A stretch of DNA of 64,000 nt from Mrakia gelida. Taxonomy: Eukaryota > Basidiomycota > Tremellomycetes > Cystofilobasidiales > Mrakiaceae. The notes beneath the pieces were generated by a model. That model did not search any database and was not told the DNA's origin. It was given only the letters and a program-made list of their open reading frames with translations. Shown here in pieces: positions 1 to 11,800 of the stretch. Location of the stretch: assembly GCA_024345305.1 (NCBI GenBank), contig BRON01000015.1:248001-312000 (forward strand), read 5' to 3'. The translations under genes were made by a program, and so were the position numbers. How positions within the stretch are numbered: position 1 is the stretch's first letter; each line of letters starts with the position of its first letter.

Positions 1-1048
1 TCGAACTCTCGTTTCGACGCGACGAGCTCGACCTCTCGCTCGAAAGGGCATGATTGTTCGGGGGAGGAACTCACCAGCGTAGCAGCATACTGAGCTCCGA
101 ATCCTGTGACCGTCGCTGTGGTAGGGTAGGAAGGAGGGGAGGGTGGTGATGCTGCCAGAAATTGCGGTGTTGCGAGGAAAGGGAAAGAGGGAGGACCAAG
201 GATTCAATTAGCCCGCTATTTCGACCTCTTCTCTTCTTTGGGAGAGAGAGTGGACGAACCTGATCCTCTAGCGACTACTGAGAACTTGTCGCTTTGGGCG
301 AAGACCTGCATGCAAAGGAGAGATGGACGAGAGTGAGCCGAACAAGAAGAGTCGGAGAGTTTCGAACGCCCTCAGCGCCTCCGGACCCGAGACCTCGTTC
401 AAGTGGGAGAGATGGATGGGAGAGAGCTCACCTGACCGGACCAAGAATCATAGAACGTCAAACGGTAGTTATCCGAGGTAGGTATTCCTGATTCTGCCAG
501 GGCGATGGGGATACTGAGAGCGTTGAGGGGGACTTGAGCGAGGAGGCGAAGAGGTCCGTCGAGGGTTGAGGGGTCTTGCATCCTGTGCGGAAGATGAAGG
601 GGGTTAGAAAGGGAAGAGCGAGGGAGAGATGATGGGGGGAAGGGGGACGTACGTGACGTCGAAGGAACCAGGAAGCTCTTTGCTGATTCCAATCGTCCAG
701 GAGAGGGTGTTGGTCTCTCCCAAGACCCAGCCTTGCGAGGAGGAGGGAGAGAGGACGGCTGCGAGGATGAACGAGCGGTTTCGTCAGTGAGGGAAGCTCA
801 AACATGGTAGGAAAGCGAAAGCTGAGAGGGTATGCGTACGGAAAAAGCCTTGGAAGACGAACTGGGATGTAACTGGAAGAGCGAAACAGAGAAAGAGGAA
901 AGGGAGGAGGGAGCGAAGGTCAGCTTGAGTCGTTCGGCTCTCGTTCCTCCTCGCTCTTCTCTGTTCTCGTTTCTCAAGTGGCTGTCTGAGACTGACCGAT
1001 CGCAGGTGAGAGCACGAGGAGAGCGGCAGCGAGAAGAGCCGAATGCAT
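1..1048 (-). CDS. Secreted Kre9/Knh1-like cell-wall protein, 3' end outside window
   Basis: Starts at the ATG at 1048-1046 with a hydrophobic signal peptide (MHSALLAAALL). The exons, read on the minus strand, give a beta-rich extracellular domain: GWVLGETNTLSWTIG, then DNYRLTFYDSWSGQ, then SDKFSVVARGS, then a Pro/Thr-rich stretch. That order and spacing fit the Kre9/Knh1-like N-terminal domain of fungal wall proteins (beta-1,6-glucan synthesis and GPI-anchored Ser/Thr-rich proteins). Introns separate most of these segments. The last visible exon ends near 72 at a GTGAGT donor, so bases 1-71 are intron and the C-terminus is beyond the window. Every block has a counterpart in the divergent gene at 1578, so the two are paralogues. 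The first intron uses an unusual donor (GTGCTC) and its exact junction is uncertain. Family assignment is from pattern similarity; the specific role is inferred. Confidence 0.72.
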
Positions 1049-1577
1049 TGTTTGAGATTCGATGAAGATAGAGAGAGGAAGGGCAGGGGAGGGAGGGAGG
1101 GAAGAAGGTGATGGTTCGTGGGATCGAGCGAAGGAGGACAGCTTGGAGGGAGGCCGAGTTGTCCTTTTTCTGTAACTCCCTTCGCAGGAATACTCCTTCT
1201 TTTTGGACCTTTGGATCTCAGCCGTCACCTTCTCCCTCAAAAGCGACCTTCTCTTCTCTTCTTCAAACCTGCAGAGACGCGAGCGCTCGAGTCTCGAAGG
1301 CGACGCACGCTGAGGAGGGCGAGGAGCGTCGTCCTCCTGCCCCCTGTAGAGCTTCCTCCTCTCGAGCTCATCTTTCCCTTCTCGACTTCCCTCGACCTCC
1401 AACTTGACCTTTCAACCTCCCAACCTCCTCCTGTCTCTCACGACGTCGTCTCGAGGAGCTCTCCTATCGTGGGGATCTCTCCCCCGGACTCGCGCTGGTG
1501 TTGCTCGATGATCGACTGCTCGTCAAACTCTCCTTCACCTCGACCTTCAAGCTCCTCCCTTCCCTTCTCCTCCAACG
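1049..1577. promoter_or_regulatory. Shared promoter region between two divergent Kre9-like genes
   Basis: This 529-bp stretch separates the start codons of the two paralogous secreted-protein genes. It is pyrimidine-rich on the plus strand. Open frames here run in several frames without splice support and look like compositional artefacts. I see no clear TATA box or other recognisable site. Confidence 0.5.
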
Positions 1578-3152
1578 ATGCTTCTCCTCTCCTCCTCCCT
1601 CCTCTTCCTCGCGTCATCAGCACACGGTTAGTACCCACTCGAACGAGAAGTCAGGACAAAGAAGGGAGAGGAAGAAGCGAAACGAGAGTCGCGAGAGAGA
1701 GCTGACCGTCGACCTCTCCCTTCCCTCTTTCACCCTTCGCGTCAATCCCAACAGCTTACCTCTCTCAGGGTTTCTTTCGTGAGTCCCATACGATCTCGCT
1801 CGTGTGTAGATGAGGCTGATGTCGAAATCTTCGTTCTTGCAGCTCTTGACTCGCCCTCATCAGCAAAGCCTTGGGTAGTCGGAGAGGTGAATCCTCCCTC
1901 TCTCTTCCTCCCCTCCCGTCTAGCCATCCTGACCTCTTTCTTTTCTCATTTCTCGAACATCAGACCAACACTCTGAGCTGGGAAGTCGGACTCTCGTCAG
2001 GAGATATCAAGCTGCCGCCTAGTTTCGATGTCATCGTGCGTTCTTTCCTCTCCTTCGTTCGCTTCGAGCTCCTTCGCGTTCCAGCTGACCTCGTCCCGTT
2101 TCCTTCTCTCCGTTCTGCTGTGCCAGCTCCAAGACCCCTTCCATGCTGGAGACTCGATGAGGGTAGCTACTCAGGTGGGTTTCCTTCCTTTCCCTTCTCG
2201 CCGTAGACGCGTGTGGCGACGTGGGGATTGCAGCAGAGATCTTGGCGTGATTCCATCGAGCTCAACCCTTTCCCTTCCTCCTCCCTCTCCTTCCCGTCTT
2301 TCCGCTACTCAGGTCCCTCTCTCAGCTGGATCCATCGCCATCTACCTCGGGGAGGAAGTACCTACAGGGTCGACGTGGTATGTCAGCTTGGGGAACACCT
2401 GGTGAGTCGGCCTTCCCTCCTTTCCCTTCCCTTCAGTGTTGAGCTCGAGCGAGCTCGCTCGTCCATCTCGTCCGTCCTTTTCCTCTCCTGCAAGCTGACT
2501 GACCTTCTTCGCTCTCTCTATACTTCGTTCTTCAGGCAAGGAGAGGTTCGTCCACCCATCTCTCTCTTCCTACTCCCTCCTTCTTTTCATCCCTTCCCTG
2601 CTTCAAAACCAACCTCCCAAGCTTTCGTTCAGCTCAGCCAAGCTCACCCTCCTTCCCTCCCTTCGCCTCTTCGTTCGAACAGATCTTCGCCATCTCCGAA
2701 CCGTTCATCATCTACCCTGCTGGAACATCCAGTGAGTTCATCCGCCCACACTTCAGGTTCGAGCAGAGCAGAGCAGCGAAGACGAACGAAACAAATGAGA
2801 CCGAACTGAAGCTGACCCTCCCCTCCCCTCCCTCGCAGACGTAACCGTCCCCACCCCCCCAACCTTCACTCCAACCGTCACCCTCGACCACGCCGGATCC
2901 ATAGGGCGAGATTTCGCTGTTACGATGGTTCGTTGCTCTCTCTCGCACCCCTCCCAGCCCAACCCCTTCTTCTTCTTCTCGCTAACCTCCCTCTCCCCTC
3001 CCTCCCCCTCGCCTTCGCTCGAACAGACCGGCTCCCCCCTCCCCACAGTAGACACCACGAACGGTGCGAATCACGGTATGACCCCGAGGCTGGGGTGGGT
3101 CGCGGCGACAGGTGCGATGGTTGTTGCCAGTGGGTGGTGGGTTTTGCTTTAG
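1578..3152 (+). CDS. GPI-anchored Kre9/Knh1-like cell-wall protein
   Basis: Begins at 1578 with a strong signal peptide (MLLLSSSLLFLASSAH) interrupted by an intron at its end. Exons join to give SQGFFPLDSPSS, KPWVVGETNTLSWEVGLSS, a middle block with AIYLGEEVPTGSTWYVSLG, and a Pro/Thr-rich linker. The last exon ends in a hydrophobic tail (GWVAATGAMVVASGWWVLL) followed by TAG at 3150-3152. A Ser/Gly/Asn-containing segment before that tail fits a GPI-attachment signal, so the mature protein is probably bound to the plasma membrane or wall. The conserved TNTLSW block is the Kre9/Knh1-like signature and matches the divergent paralogue exon by exon. About ten exons with GTGAGT- or GTGCGT-type donors. 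The wall-biogenesis role is family knowledge; the anchor is inferred from the tail. Confidence 0.75.
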
Positions 3153-3730
3153 ACGAGAGGAGGGAGGAGAGGAGAATGGACTGTTTCTGTGTGGTTTCGT
3201 TTCTTATCTATTTATCTATCTGCCGTGTGATTTGCGTTTGGTTGGTCGTATACCTCCTCTCTTCCTTTCTTATCGTTTCTCTATCCATCTATCGATTTGT
3301 CTTCGCGTTGAACGCGACTTTTCCTTTGATGCACTTGGTTCGAAGCAAGTCGATCTCCTCGCTGTCGTCGTCGCTACGCTCAAGAAGTGATCTCACACAG
3401 ATACGTCCGATGAATCCAGAAATCGCATCCTCGATAGCTGGGAGGCGAGACGAGCGAGGGAGCGAAAAACAAAAGCAAGAGGTCAACGCGTCCTCGCTCT
3501 CCCCTCCTCTCCTTCGCTCTTCCGTCGCGTGGAAGAAGAAGAAAAAATATAGCCGCATTAAAATCGTTAACCCACCCCCAATCTTCCAACCCGAACAGCT
3601 ATCTAAAACCCTCGTAACGTAGCGCAACCGACCGAAAACGAACCAACAAAAGCAAAGCAAGACCGAACGCGCTTCCTTCGTCCCTCCTCCCGTCCCCCTC
3701 CCGGCTCATTCTCACCCCTCGCTCCGCTCA
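3153..3730. other. Intergenic region between convergent genes
   Basis: This 578-bp stretch lies between the stop of the Kre9-like gene and the stop of the Upa1-like gene on the other strand. It is comparatively AT-rich near 3180-3340, as expected for 3' UTR and terminator sequence. No splice-supported coding frame is seen. Confidence 0.5.
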
Positions 3731-6700
3731 CTACGTCTCCCTCGCATGCACGGGACAGCTCCTCCCTCTCGATAACCACGCGCTCAAACAGTGGTCGTGG
3801 AACGAGCAGAGACAGTTCAGTCGAGCGACCTTGGAGCCAGCGAGGAACTCTTCGAGGCAGATGACGCCTGTGGGTGAGAGAGAGAGAAGGAAGAGGGAGG
3901 GATGGGAGGGTTAGTAAGGGCTTGTGAAGAAAGGATGGGGGGAAAATAGGGAAAGGGAGGAGAGGAGAGGAGGGAGGGGAAGACGCGACGAACACTCGAC
4001 TCCGACGAGAGAGGATTCGGGTTTGAGGCGATAGACTTCGGGAGAACGAGGGATAGGACGAGTCAGTGAACGGATTGGGGAATCGAGACAGTGAGGGAGA
4101 GAAGAGCGACTTACCGAGATACCTCCCAGCCTGAACGGACGATCCTCCATCCTCGAGGCAAGCTTGGACGTGAGCTTCCTGTTCGACGAGTCCTCCGAAG
4201 TCGGCGAGGGTTCGGTTGCATACGGGGCACCTGCCAAACCAAAAAAAAAGGTCAGCTCCCTTCTAATCCTTCGAAAGAGGCGACTTCGAAGCTCAAAACG
4301 CGTCTGCACTCACTCAGCCAAATCACTCGCGACGCTCCCTCCCTCCCTCGAACTGCTCCCTCCCGTACTCTCGCTCACGCTCGCCAGCGACCTTCCCAGC
4401 GCCGGCGTCGTCACTTCAGCGAAGCAAGGGTCACAGGTGCGATGTTCGACGTGGATCTCGTCTTGAAGGCGGGAGAAGGGGGTGTTGGGATCGAGGACGA
4501 TGTCGGAGGGGGAGAGGAGGACGCGATGAGGGGAGCACGCGTCGCAGACGACGAGACCGCAGCGACGGCAGTGGTGCTGCGAGAAGAGGGGAAGCGAGAG
4601 GGGTTAGACGGGAGAAGAAGGAGAGGGAAGAGGAGAGGATGGACGAACCTTTCGAAGGAAGAAAGTGAAGCGACGACGACATCTTCGACAGTCGGTGGCG
4701 AGCTCGTCTCGCTCCCATTCGGCTCCTGATTCGACCGACACGCGCAAGAGAGTCAGCAGTCCGTTTCGTGACTCCCACCACAGCCTGAGAAGAGACGAAA
4801 GACTCACTAGCAATCATCGGACTCAACATCCCACCCGTCGGTCTTCGAACCTTCAACCCAGCCTCGTGCGTCGGGACTCTGAACGCCTCGCTCTCACTCA
4901 GCACCGTCGTGATATCGGGGACTTGCGATCCAGCGACGTGGAAGTAGTCTGTTGAAGCTGAGGTGGTTCGACTGGCGTTGCTTCCTCGAGGACGACGGGA
5001 TCGAGAGGAGGAAGATCGAGCGCCTGGAGAGGTTGGGTAGATGAACTCGGAGGTGTCGGAGTCGGAGGAGTAGTCGGGCGAATCGCCTGAGAGACGAGGG
5101 GGACAAAGGGTCAGATCGGGAAGGAGAAAAGAGGAAGGTGAGCGACGAGGGAGGAGAGGAAGAGCGAACCGTTGGCGCCTCGGGAAGCGATCGTCGTTCG
5201 AAGACCTTCGAGCTCGTTGCTCAGCTCGACGAGGAGAGTTCCAGCAGCGTTCTTTCTGAAGTCGTTCGTCTCAGCTGCGAAGTCGAGTCAAAGAAGAACG
5301 TGTCAGCGAGTGCACCGACACGAAGTCGCGTCGCGTCGCATCGAAAACGTCGAACTCACTCGTCAAACCAATCCTCAGCCCACCCACAGCCCTCTCCAAC
5401 TTTCCCAACCTCCTCCTCAGATCCGGAAGAGTTGCCTCCTGCTCCTCTTGTTCCACCTCCTCTCCACTCGAGCCGCCCTCCGGTCGTCCTCTCACCGTCC
5501 TCACACTAACCGCATCCGCACCACCAACCTTCAACCCCTTCCTCCCACCCGTCAAGTACCTCGCTCGTGCAAGATAATCTCCCTCTCCTTCTCCACCTCC
5601 ATTCCCTCCAGCGTCCACCGTCGACGCTCCCGACACCCAGCTCGCAGGGAAACTGCCCATCTCTTCCCCCTCGTCATGCTCCCCATCCCCATCCAATCTC
5701 CTCCCACCCACCCTCCCTCCATCCGCCTCGAACCCAGCGAGCGTCATTCCGTCCGGCTCGAGGAAGGGCAGGGAATCGAGATCGAGTCGACGACGCATAA
5801 TTCGAACCCATCCTCGACGTCGAACCCAGGTTGCTGAGCCTTGTTCGGCTCGAGTTGAGGAGGTGGTGGAGAGGTGGTGGTCGCCTCCTGGTCCTGAGCG
5901 AGGAGCGGAGCCGAGAGCTGCTGAGACGAGGGAGGCTCCGCTGAGGAGGTGGGAGAGTGCGGGTGGAGGGGAAGGGGACCAGAGTTCGTAAGGGGTTGAG
6001 AAGGAGGGAGCGTAGGACCAGCCTGTTTGGGCGTCGGATTTGGGGGAGGACTGAGGGAGGAAGAAGGGAAGGGAGGTTAGCGAACTCGAGCACGAACGGC
6101 GCGAGGAGATTCCTTCTCGAGAATCGAGAAAGAGGGAGAGCGAGAAAAAGCTCGACTCACCACATCAACCGCCCAATCACTCAACCAGAAATGACTCTTC
6201 TCCTCCACCTCCGAGCTCTCCTGCTTCGGCAGCGGCATCACGAACCCTCTCCTCCTTTCCGGCAACCCAACCTCCTCCTTCCTCTTACAAGGGATAACTC
6301 CCGCCCACTTCCCTTCCTCCTCCTCGTCAACCCCAGTCCCAGCGTGGATCCTCGAGCCGCTGGGGACCTTGAGCTCCCACGGAGAACGACGACCAAGCTT
6401 TCCGAGACCTGACGGCGAGAAGCGAGGTTTGCCGGAGGAGGTGGCGAGAGTTTTGAGGCGGGCGTCGAGGCTGGGGAGCAGAGCAAAAGGAAATGAGGGT
6501 CAGTGGAGGAGAGAAGGGCGGAGAGAGAGAACGAGACGACGCGTACCGTTGGTTCTCGTAAACGACGACGGGAACGCTCGTGTGAACGGCGAGGACGTTG
6601 TAGGGCTCAGCTCGAGGAGCATCTCCGGATGGCCAGCGAGAGGCTTCGAATTGTTCGAGGACCTGCGAGCAAAAATAAGAGAGGACGAGTCAGCTTGAAC

Positions 6701-8559
6701 GGTCGAACGCGTCGAAGAAGATCGAACGTGAACGAAGACGAACCTCGCAGATGTAGACCTCGAACACCCCAGCTGAAACGTCGTAAGCAGTCTCTCCAAA
6801 GTTGTTCCTGACAAGGGGATCGGCGTTCTGCTTGGTGATGAGGTAGAGAACGACGGGGAGGTGACCATCGGCGCACGCGCACACTGGAGGGAGGGCGAAA
6901 GAGGGGCGTCAGTTCGAGGTTTGTTCGACGCGACGGCTCTAAGTAACTGGCGAAGAAAGAGTTGGAGTATAGGGGGGGACTAAGACGTACTGAGTGGTGT
7001 CCAACCTCCCTTACTTCTGCGATCAACTCCCTTAACGCGACCTTCTCCTCCCGAGAGCGACTCCTCCGGATCGTACGAAGCTGCTGAGGAGTTGGAGCAC
7101 TGCAAGATGACGAAGCGACGAAAAAAGAAAGTAGAGTGAGTGGGTGTTCGAATCTCGAAGTTGATGCCGTTCGGAAAAGAAGGAGAGCAGGAGCAAGGCA
7201 AACGTACCAAAAATCGAACGATGTCGAGGAACCCTTTGCTGCAAGCGTTATGTAGAGCGGTAAATCCCTCCTTGTCCCTAGCATGAGGGTTTACTCCTTG
7301 GTTCTTGATGAGGAAAGAGATGACGGAGAGGTGGCCTTTGAGGGAAGCTTTGTGAAGAGCAGTCTGGACGGTTCGACGCGAGAGAGAGGGAACGAGCGAG
7401 GTCAGCGTTCTCGCTCGACTCCACCGTCTCCAGCTCTTTTCTTTTGATCTTTTAGATGAGGAGCGGACTCACCTCTCCCTCAGCATCCTCCATTCCAACG
7501 AGAGCTCCTCCTTCCGAGGAGCAGAGCCACTGGACGATGGAGAGGTGGCCGTGGGAAGCTGCGAGATGAAGCGGTGTGAGGAGGGTGTGCTGGGAGAGGG
7601 GAGTGTTCGAGAGGGCGAAGGGTGAGAGCTGCAGTGGGAAGTAAAGTTTCTTACAAAAATCAGTCTATGTTTCGAGTCAGAAGGGTCGAAAAGAAAGAGA
7701 CGACTGACCGAGGAAGCAGCAAAGATCCTCTCGAGTTTGAAGAGCTCTCCCGAGGAGATGGCGGCGATGATGGAAGGAACGAGGTCGGGATCCGGCGGAG
7801 GGGATGCTGAACCAACTCTGGGAGCTGGAGGAGGTGAAGGAGTGGGAGCGAGGACGGGTTTGGGAGAGGTGTTGGACGGAGGAAAAGGAGAGGAGCGAAG
7901 AGGGTCCGAAGGCGAGCCCGACTGCAAGGGGTCCGAGGTGGAGGAAGCTTCTTGAGGGATTTCTGCAGGCGGAGGTGTCGAGGAGGAAGGGTAGAGGAAA
8001 GGTTCGTCGTCGTCCTCGTCCTCTTGTTCGTCGTTCTCGAGTTGAGGAGGAGGAGAGGAAGAGGCTGCTGGCGATGGATCCTCCTCCCCCCCTCCTTGAG
8101 CTCGTTCGACCAGCTCCGATGGGCTTCCCTCCCCTTCCACCGGTGCCTCGTCTGATTCTACATCCTCCCTAGCCGTCACATACGTCTGATCTCCAGCTTC
8201 AGCTCCCGTATCCTCCTCCAGAGCTGCTGGTTCCTCGAGGGCTGAGGCTGGAGGAGGGGAAGAAGGTGCCGGAGGTGAAGGAGGAGGCGGAGGAGGAGGA
8301 GTAGCGAGTCTCGATAAGCCCCAAACCTGGTCTCCCTGAGCGAGTTCAGCGGACGAATCGTAGTCGAGAGGACCTTGAGAGGGTGAGATCGTAGGTGAGG
8401 GAGGCGCAGGGGAGGAAGTAGCAGCTGGAGAAGGTCTAGAGGAAAGAGAAGGAAGGAATCGGAGGTCAGCTCGGGCCTTCTCCGTTCATTCCTTCCAACT
8501 ATTCAAGGTCAAGAAACCTACCCTGGTACGAAGGGTGCTGAGTTAGGATTCAGTGGCAT
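3731..8559 (-). CDS. upa1: Upa1-like endosomal adaptor: PAM2, ankyrin, DysF, FYVE, C2HC and RING
   Basis: About 16 exons encode roughly 1,200 residues. The protein starts MPLNPNSAPFVPG, a near-perfect PAM2 motif for binding the MLLE domain of poly(A)-binding protein. A Pro/Ser/Glu-rich linker and several ankyrin repeats follow (TPLHLAASHGHLSIVQWL, TALHKASLKGHLSVISFL). Next come a DysF-type domain (HFWLSDWAVDV, then GWSYAPSF, then RRRGWVRIMRRRLD), a FYVE finger (WERDELATDCRRCRRRFTFF, then RKHHCRRCGLVVCDACS), a C2HC finger (CPVCN...HVQAC) and a C-terminal RING (VICLEEF...CSFHDHC...CPVHA). PAM2 plus ankyrin, FYVE and RING is the layout of Ustilago Upa1, which couples mRNPs to PI3P-positive early endosomes. 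The RING predicts E3 ligase activity. The frame stays open through the DysF segment, so this is one gene, not two. Stop is TAG at 3733-3731. Orthology is inferred from architecture. Confidence 0.83.
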
Positions 8560-8887
8560 CCTAGACGGTCCTTGAGCGACTCTGAGGATCTCGTTGAAGG
8601 GGAAGGAAAGGGGAGGAGGAGATGGTCGAAGTTAGAGAGGATCCGTCGAGTCGAAGCATGATGAGCTCGCTTCGATCTTGCCGCTCCTTCTGCGCCTCTC
8701 GATTTTTCGTGCTACTTTTTGAGAACTGGAAAGACTCGAAAGGCGATCCCATGTAAATTTCTGAGTCCTCTAGGCTTCTCATCTCCGAAAATTCGATTTT
8801 TTTTTCGCGTCCTCATTTGCCTGCTCGCTCTCGACGCGTCCGTCGACCTTTTCCCTCCTTCCCTCCAACCGTTCATCCTCCTCCATC
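8560..8887. promoter_or_regulatory. Bidirectional promoter of upa1-like and MCM2, with an MCB-like box
   Basis: 328 bp separate the two divergent start codons. An ACGCGT hexamer at about 8836-8841 lies some 50 bp upstream of the MCM2 ATG. ACGCGT is the MluI cell-cycle box bound by MBF in yeasts and drives G1/S expression of replication genes. A run of T residues at about 8799-8807 sits just upstream. Function of the box here is inferred; the hexamer is common across this window. Confidence 0.4.
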
Positions 8888-11800
8888 ATGGTGAGCTTGT
8901 CCCCTCTGCGTCTTCTTCCTCGATACACTCGCTGACCCCCTCTATCTTCCCACAGTCCTCCCCTCCCGGTCTCCCCCCTTCCTCCCAACCCACCAACTCT
9001 CGACCGAAACGACCTCGTTCTCCCTCAACTTCTCGTCGTGCTGGTCAAGGTCTCCCTCCTTCCTCTCCTGGAGCTCAAGCCTCATCCCTCCCTCCTTCAT
9101 CCCCACCAGCTCCCTTCAGCGACTTCGACGACGATGATCTAGGTCTCGACGAAGGGGATGACAACCTCAGGATGAGGGGCGACGACGACGACGATCAAGA
9201 GGACGACATGGACGAGGACGAGGAGGAAGGAGGGGCGGTTGCGGGAGGAGCTGGCGCTGGAGACGATATGGAGGAGGAGGATGGGGATGGGGAGGATCTT
9301 TTCGGAGATGGCATGAGAGAGTGAGTGCATGCATCCATATGTCTCTACGGGATGGGGTCGAGGGAGGGTCGTAGAGTTCATGTTGAAGGAGGAACGACCT
9401 CCTTCCCTCCTTCCCTTCTTTTGTTCGAGCTCACCTTTCCTTCTTTCCTTCTTCTTTCCCTCGTTCTCCTTTCTAGCGACTACGAATCCAACCCTGATCT
9501 GGATACCTACTCCCAAGCCGACATCGACGATGTGAATGATTTCGGACAGATGTCCATGAGGGAGAGGAGGGAGGCTGAACGAGAGATGGAGAAGAGAGAT
9601 CGAGGAGCGACGGGAGGTGAGTTTCTCCTTTCTAATTCTCGTCCTTGCTTCCAAGCGAGGAGCTCGACGCTGATTCATCACTTCTTGTGCTTTCGTTGAT
9701 TACTAGGCCGAGCAGCACGACGATCTCGAGCTCCCGCTTTCCTGCAGCAGTCGGACGACGAGGACGCAGGGGAAGGAGGTCTCCTCGATGGAGTCGACTC
9801 GCGACGAAGGAGACGACACTACGACGAGCGACGACCGGAGGATGATATGGAGGGAGAGGAGGATGTGAGTACAACTCTCTCGTATGATGGCTCCGAAGAG
9901 GAGTAGCTGACCCACGCGTCTTTTCATTCGCACCTCGTAGGAAATCCCCTTCCAAGATCTCGGAGACATCAAGGCAAACTCCATCAACGAGTGGGTCGCC
10001 ATCCCTGCCGTTCAGAGATCCATCGTTCGACACTTCAAGAACTTCCTCATGACTTACGTCGACGAGAACGGAGCCTCCGTCTATGGAAACAGGATCAAGG
10101 TTTTGGGAGAAGGTGAGCTCGACCTCTTCGTTTTCCTTCCTCCTTCGCCTTGAGCTCGAGCTCACCTCGTCCTCCTTCTCTGCCTTCCCTTCCACCCAGT
10201 CAACTCCGAATCCCTCGAAGTCTCCTACCTCCACCTCGCCTCCTCCAAACCCATCCTCGCCTACTTCCTCGCCAACTCCCCTACAGCGCTCCTCACCATC
10301 TTCGACACCTGCGCTCTCGACTCCATCCTCCTCTACTACCCTTCCTACTCCTCCATCCACGACGAGATCCACGTCCGAATCACCCACCTCCCCACGAGCT
10401 GCACCCTTCGAGATCTCAGGCAGAGCAACCTCAACTGTCTCGTCAGGGTGACGGGAGTCGTGACGAGGAGGAGTGGAGTGTTCCCTCAGTTGAAGTACGT
10501 CAAGTTCGACTGTGGGAAGTGTGGGACGACGCTCGGACCGTTCTACCAGGACACGATGAAGGAGTTGAGGGTCAGCTTCTGCTCCAACTGCGAGTCGAGA
10601 GGACCGTTCACGGTGAACTCGGAACAGGTGAGTCTTGTCCTTTCCCGTTGAGCTCGTTCTCGTGTTCCTTCCCTTCGAGCCCTCGAGCTCACCACCTGCC
10701 GTTTCCTTTTCCTTCACCTCGCAGACCGTCTACCGAAACTACCAGAAGATGACTCTTCAGGAGTCTCCCGGATCCGTCCCTGCTGGTCGACTTCCCCGTC
10801 ACCGAGAGGTCATCCTGCTTTGGGATCTCATCGACTTCGCGAAGCCTGGAGAGGAGATCGTTCGTCCCTTCCGTCGTCTCTGTTCTTCTCGTCATAACCT
10901 TCTCTTCAGATACTGACCTCGTCATCTCGTCGCTCGTCCTCGTTTCTTCAGGAGGTCACCGGAACCTACAGGAACAACTTCGACGCGTCGCTCAACTCCA
11001 AGAACGGATTCCCCGTCTTCTCGACCGTCCTCGAGGCCAACCACATCAACAAGAAGGAGGATCTCTTCGCTGCTTTCCGGCTCACGGAGGAGGACGAGAA
11101 AGAGATTCGAGCTCTGAGTCGAGACGAGCGAAGTGAGTTTCTCTGCTGCTCGATCCCGTCGAGCTTCCTTCTTCGCTCGAGCTGACCTCTCCTCCGCTCC
11201 TTTCTTCAGTCTCGAAACGAATCATCAAGTCCATCGCTCCCTCCATCTATGGTCACGAGGATATCAAAACCGCAATCGCTCTCTCTCTCTTCTCTGGAGT
11301 TCCCAAAGACATCAACCGAAAGCATCGAATCCGAGGAGATATCAACATCCTCCTTCTCGGAGATCCTGGAACGGCCAAGTCCCAGTTCCTCAAGTATGTC
11401 GAGAAGACTGCCAACCGAGCTGTGTTCACTACCGGACAGGGAGCCAGTGCCGTCGGATTGACAGCGAGTGTCAGGAAGGATCCCATCACGAGCGAGTGGA
11501 CGCTGGAGGGAGGAGCGTTGGTGCTGGCCGATCAGGGAGTGTGCTTGATCGATGAGTTCGACAAGATGAACGATCAGGTGAGTCAGCTCTTTCTTCTTCC
11601 GTTCTCGTCTCCAGTTGGTGGGAAGTCCGAGCGAAGTCGAGAGAACGAGAGCTGACCTCCCTCTTTCTTCGACGCGTCTTCCCTCACCCAGGATCGAACC
11701 TCCATCCACGAAGCCATGGAGCAGCAGTCCATCTCCATCTCCAAAGCCGGAATCGTCACTACTCTTCAAGCTCGATGCGCCATCGTCGCCGCTGCCAATC

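Noticed and set aside
5271..5798. A separate FYVE-RING gene starting with MRRRLDLD, with the ankyrin gene ending just upstream
   Set aside because: One frame ends near 5745, but the correct splice phase keeps the DysF motif WVRRRGWVRIMRRRLD open and continuous into the FYVE part, so it is one protein.
9632..10717. A 361-codon minus-strand ORF opposite MCM2
   Set aside because: It lies entirely antisense to validated MCM2 exons and contains no recognisable domain.
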